Shown here in pieces: positions 48,885 to 50,736 of a stretch of 50,736 nucleotides of DNA. How positions within the stretch are numbered: position 1 is the first letter of the stretch; each line of letters starts with the position of its first letter. The notes under the pieces were generated by a model. The model searched no databases. It was not told the origin of the DNA and worked only from the letters and a program-made list of their open reading frames with translations. Position numbers and translations under genes: made by a program. The DNA is from CAZCVI01 sp964502145 (GTDB taxonomy: Bacteria > Acidobacteriota > Aminicenantia > UBA2199): assembly GCA_964502145.1 (NCBI GenBank), contig CAZCVI010000050.1, forward strand, positions 1 through 50,736, written 5' to 3'.

Positions 48885-50135
48885 ATGAAATTAAGGATTT
48901 TTTTAATTGGTTTATTTTTAGTATCCTTGCCCTTCACTGGATTGGTGCATGGTGAAATCCCGAAAATTGAAATGGTATCAATTCCTGCCGGGGAGTTTCA
49001 GATGGGGTCTAATAAAGCCCAAGCAATAAGTCCAGTGCATACCGTTCGCGTGAGCAGTTTTTTGCTGGGCAAGACTGAGGTCACGCAGGGTTTGTGGCAA
49101 GAGGTGATGGGCAACAATCCAGATTATTTTAAAAAAGGAGACACCTACCCGGTGGGTAATGTCTCCTGGGATGATTGCCAGAAATTCATCCAAAAACTGA
49201 ACCAAATGACGGGTGGAAATTACCGGTTGCCCACTGAAGCCGAGTGGGAATATGCCGCCCGCGCAGGAACCACCGGGAATTGTTATGGTGATAAAGCGAT
49301 ACCTTTTCTTTTCGAAAGAGATTTCTGTCCGGTTGGCCAGAAGATGCCCAACGCGTTTGGGCTGTATGATATATTGGGGGGTGTGATGGAGTGGTGTTCG
49401 GATTGGTATGGAAAATATAGTGCTTCTTCTCAGAGTGATCCTATTGGCCCATCATTTGGAGATGGGCGCGTCGTTCGTGGTGGTGATAGGTGTGGCGTGA
49501 CTGGTATTGTAAATGCTCATTGGCGCGAGTCTGTTGCACAGGATGCAGTAGGATACCGCTACATTGGCTTCCGTCTTGCCGCAGATCATCCAGGAACTAT
49601 AAATGAAAATAAAATCGCGCAGGAAAAGGCAAACTTGGAAAAAGAGAATACTCCTGAAGGTCGTCTGGCCAAAGCTACCGTAAAAATGAAAATGGAATAT
49701 GATGAATTTGAAGAGACAACGGAATATGAAGACAAAAAACTGTTTGATCATCTAAATAGTGTACATTTATCTATCGTAAAAAAGAAAGGCATGAAACCTA
49801 AGCTGCGATTTTGTATTGACTATTTTGGTAGTAGCTGGTTGTTCATAAAAAGCTATTCAATTAAGACTGACAATAAAACGTATGAAATTAGACCACCATC
49901 CTATAATAGCGTCAATAGAACCAATGGTAGCGATTCTGTTTATGAAATATATGAAACTGCCCTCAATCAAACCACTTTTGCTATTATTAAGGATATTATC
50001 AAATCCAAAAAAATATTAATGCGTATCTATGGCAAGGATAGTTATTCTGACAGAACTATAGATGAAGAAGAAAAAGAAGCTTTTCAAAACGTCTTGGATG
50101 CTTATAAAGCACTGGGTGGTGTTGGTTACTTTTAA
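48885..50135 (+). CDS. SUMF1-like (FGE-sulfatase domain) exported protein
   Basis: A 416-residue protein with a signal peptide (IFLIGLFLVSLPFTGLVHG). Residues ~28-232 are a formylglycine-generating-enzyme-like domain: MVSIPAGEFQMGSN, LLGKTEVTQGLWQEVMG, YPVGNVSWDDCQKF, YRLPTEAEWEYAARAG, MEWCSDWYG and a GFRLA end. The paired catalytic cysteines of true formylglycine enzymes are not seen (only one Cys in GGDRCGVTG), so a binding or other role is likely. After a charged linker, residues ~265-416 form an unnamed alpha/beta domain (DYFGSSWLFIKSYSIKTDNK; KEAFQNVLDAYKALGG). A GGAGAT ribosome site precedes the start. Confidence 0.9.
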   Translation: MKLRIFLIGLFLVSLPFTGLVHGEIPKIEMVSIPAGEFQMGSNKAQAISPVHTVRVSSFLLGKTEVTQGLWQEVMGNNPDYFKKGDTYPVGNVSWDDCQKFIQKLNQMTGGNYRLPTEAEWEYAARAGTTGNCYGDKAIPFLFERDFCPVGQKMPNAFGLYDILGGVMEWCSDWYGKYSASSQSDPIGPSFGDGRVVRGGDRCGVTGIVNAHWRESVAQDAVGYRYIGFRLAADHPGTINENKIAQEKANLEKENTPEGRLAKATVKMKMEYDEFEETTEYEDKKLFDHLNSVHLSIVKKKGMKPKLRFCIDYFGSSWLFIKSYSIKTDNKTYEIRPPSYNSVNRTNGSDSVYEIYETALNQTTFAIIKDIIKSKKILMRIYGKDSYSDRTIDEEEKEAFQNVLDAYKALGGVGYF

Positions 50136-50161
50136 ACGTTCCCGTGGAGCTTGACACGTAA

Positions 50162-50217
50162 GCTTATAGAAATATGGAAAAGACAGCCTGTTGTCCATAT
50201 TTTTATAAGCACTTTTT
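50162..50217 (+). terminator. Intrinsic terminator
   Basis: GCTTATAGAAATATGGA (50162-50178) pairs with TCCATATTTTTATAAGC (50194-50210), 17 bp with one G-U pair, and is followed by ACTTTTTATT. It stands 27 bp after the SUMF1-like gene. Confidence 0.75.
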
Positions 50218-50321
50218 ATTGTTCATTTGTCGATAAAAAGTAAGCGCTTAGAGAACCACACCTTTTTTTTTCTTTTAGATGGAGTAAAATATCCCCATAA
50301 CTAAATTTGAGGAGATATTTT

Positions 50322-50549
50322 ATGCATGAATCGCAAAAATCAACGGGTTTAACGAATGAGTTATTATCAGATAATGCTGGAGCGCCCCAGATTATGTCCA
50401 AAGAAATTTTATCTTATTGGCATGGTCATTTTAAGGGTTGGGAAAAGAGTGGCTTAAGTCAGGCAGCGTATTGCCTGAGCGAAAGGCTAAATCTCGGCAG
50501 TTACGGAAAACCTTACACCAAAACCAGTGATTATTGTGCTCATTTGTAA
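50322..50549 (+). pseudogene. Truncated IS66-type accessory protein TnpA
   Basis: From the ATG at 50322, preceded by GAGGAG, the first ~55 residues read as an IS66 accessory TnpA start: YWHGHFKGWEKSGLSQAAYC matches the family pattern W-x-x-H-x-x-x-W-x-x-SGLSQAAYC. After SERLNL the match stops, and the frame ends at residue 75 in sequence without family features; the usual length is about 100 or more. TnpB and TnpC do not follow. It is therefore a broken remnant. Confidence 0.7.
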
Positions 50550-50736
50550 ATAAATTCACCGATTTTCTGGAAATTTTGCCCACCAGCCTGATTCGCAAGT
50601 GAATTTCGCTCAGTGATGACTGAATTAGAGTCAAAAGAGTGCAAATTTGGTAAACGATGACCGATTTTCATGTAAATTTTGCCTCAAAGGGTCAACGATG
50701 ACCCTCGGAGGGACATCGTTGACTGATTTAGATAGA
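50550..50736. repeat. Repeat-bearing non-coding end of window
   Basis: Two direct repeats of ACCGATTTTC-N4-AAATTTTGCC lie near 50558 and 50660, about 100 bp apart. A strong inverted repeat GTCAACGATG (50691-50700) / CATCGTTGAC (50714-50723) encloses a smaller CCCT/AGGG stem. CAGTGATGA near 50610 recalls the direct repeats at the start of the window. This looks like the terminal region of an insertion sequence, but no transposase frame is visible before the window ends. Confidence 0.5.

Overview
This window is built around a contractile injection system (CIS) locus read on the + strand from about 0.6 to 27 kb. No ribosomal or other phylogenetic marker is present. The organism is inferred to be a Gram-negative bacterium, because the window holds lipoproteins, a probable outer-membrane barrel and very large periplasmic-sensor kinases. 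The many propeller-type sensor kinases and abundant modular palindromic repeats would fit an uncultured Acidobacteriota/Aminicenantes-type lineage, but that placement is only a guess.

Layout. 1-585: non-coding, with three 22-bp direct repeats at the edge. 586-24090: CIS structural operon in this order: coiled-coil protein, sheath, sheath, tube, tail assembly chaperone with an apparent -1 frameshift extension, second tube, a repeat-containing protein, LysM tube/baseplate adaptor, hub (gpD type), spike (gpV type), exported PKD protein, gp25, two baseplate-J proteins, tail protein I, DUF4255 cap, an unknown protein, DUF4157 (HELTH) protein, AAA+ ATPase and DUF4280 PAAR-like tip. The gene content (two sheaths, two tubes, LysM adaptor, DUF4255, DUF4157, AAA+) matches the Afp/PVC/eCIS branch and not a phage: no capsid, terminase or lysis gene is seen. 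24145-28853: an accessory protein, a membrane-anchored Ig-like/crystallin protein, two lipoproteins and a barrel-like protein, which may tie the system to the cell envelope.

28876-46383: signalling block. Three giant beta-propeller (Reg_prop/Y_Y_Y) histidine kinases lie on the - strand, two of them tandem paralogues of equal length with two receivers each. Between them are an HTH/ferredoxin protein, a YghO-like acetyltransferase and a PilZ protein with two receiver-like domains. 46721-50135: an exported HExxH metallopeptidase and a SUMF1-like protein. 50322-50736: remains of an IS66-type element and unexplained repeats.

Two features stand out. First, the tail chaperone gene ends in a textbook -1 frameshift signal (GGGGGGA, stop codon, 5-nt spacer, 13-bp stem-loop) that joins it to a short DUF6760-like frame with no start codon of its own. 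Second, a family of small elements has terminal inverted repeats around a hairpin made of 9-nt units. It lies between several genes, and copies of its core also sit in frame inside the CIS gene at 6622-8883. No tape measure, tail fibre or toxin is recognisable, so these roles may belong to the unassigned proteins.
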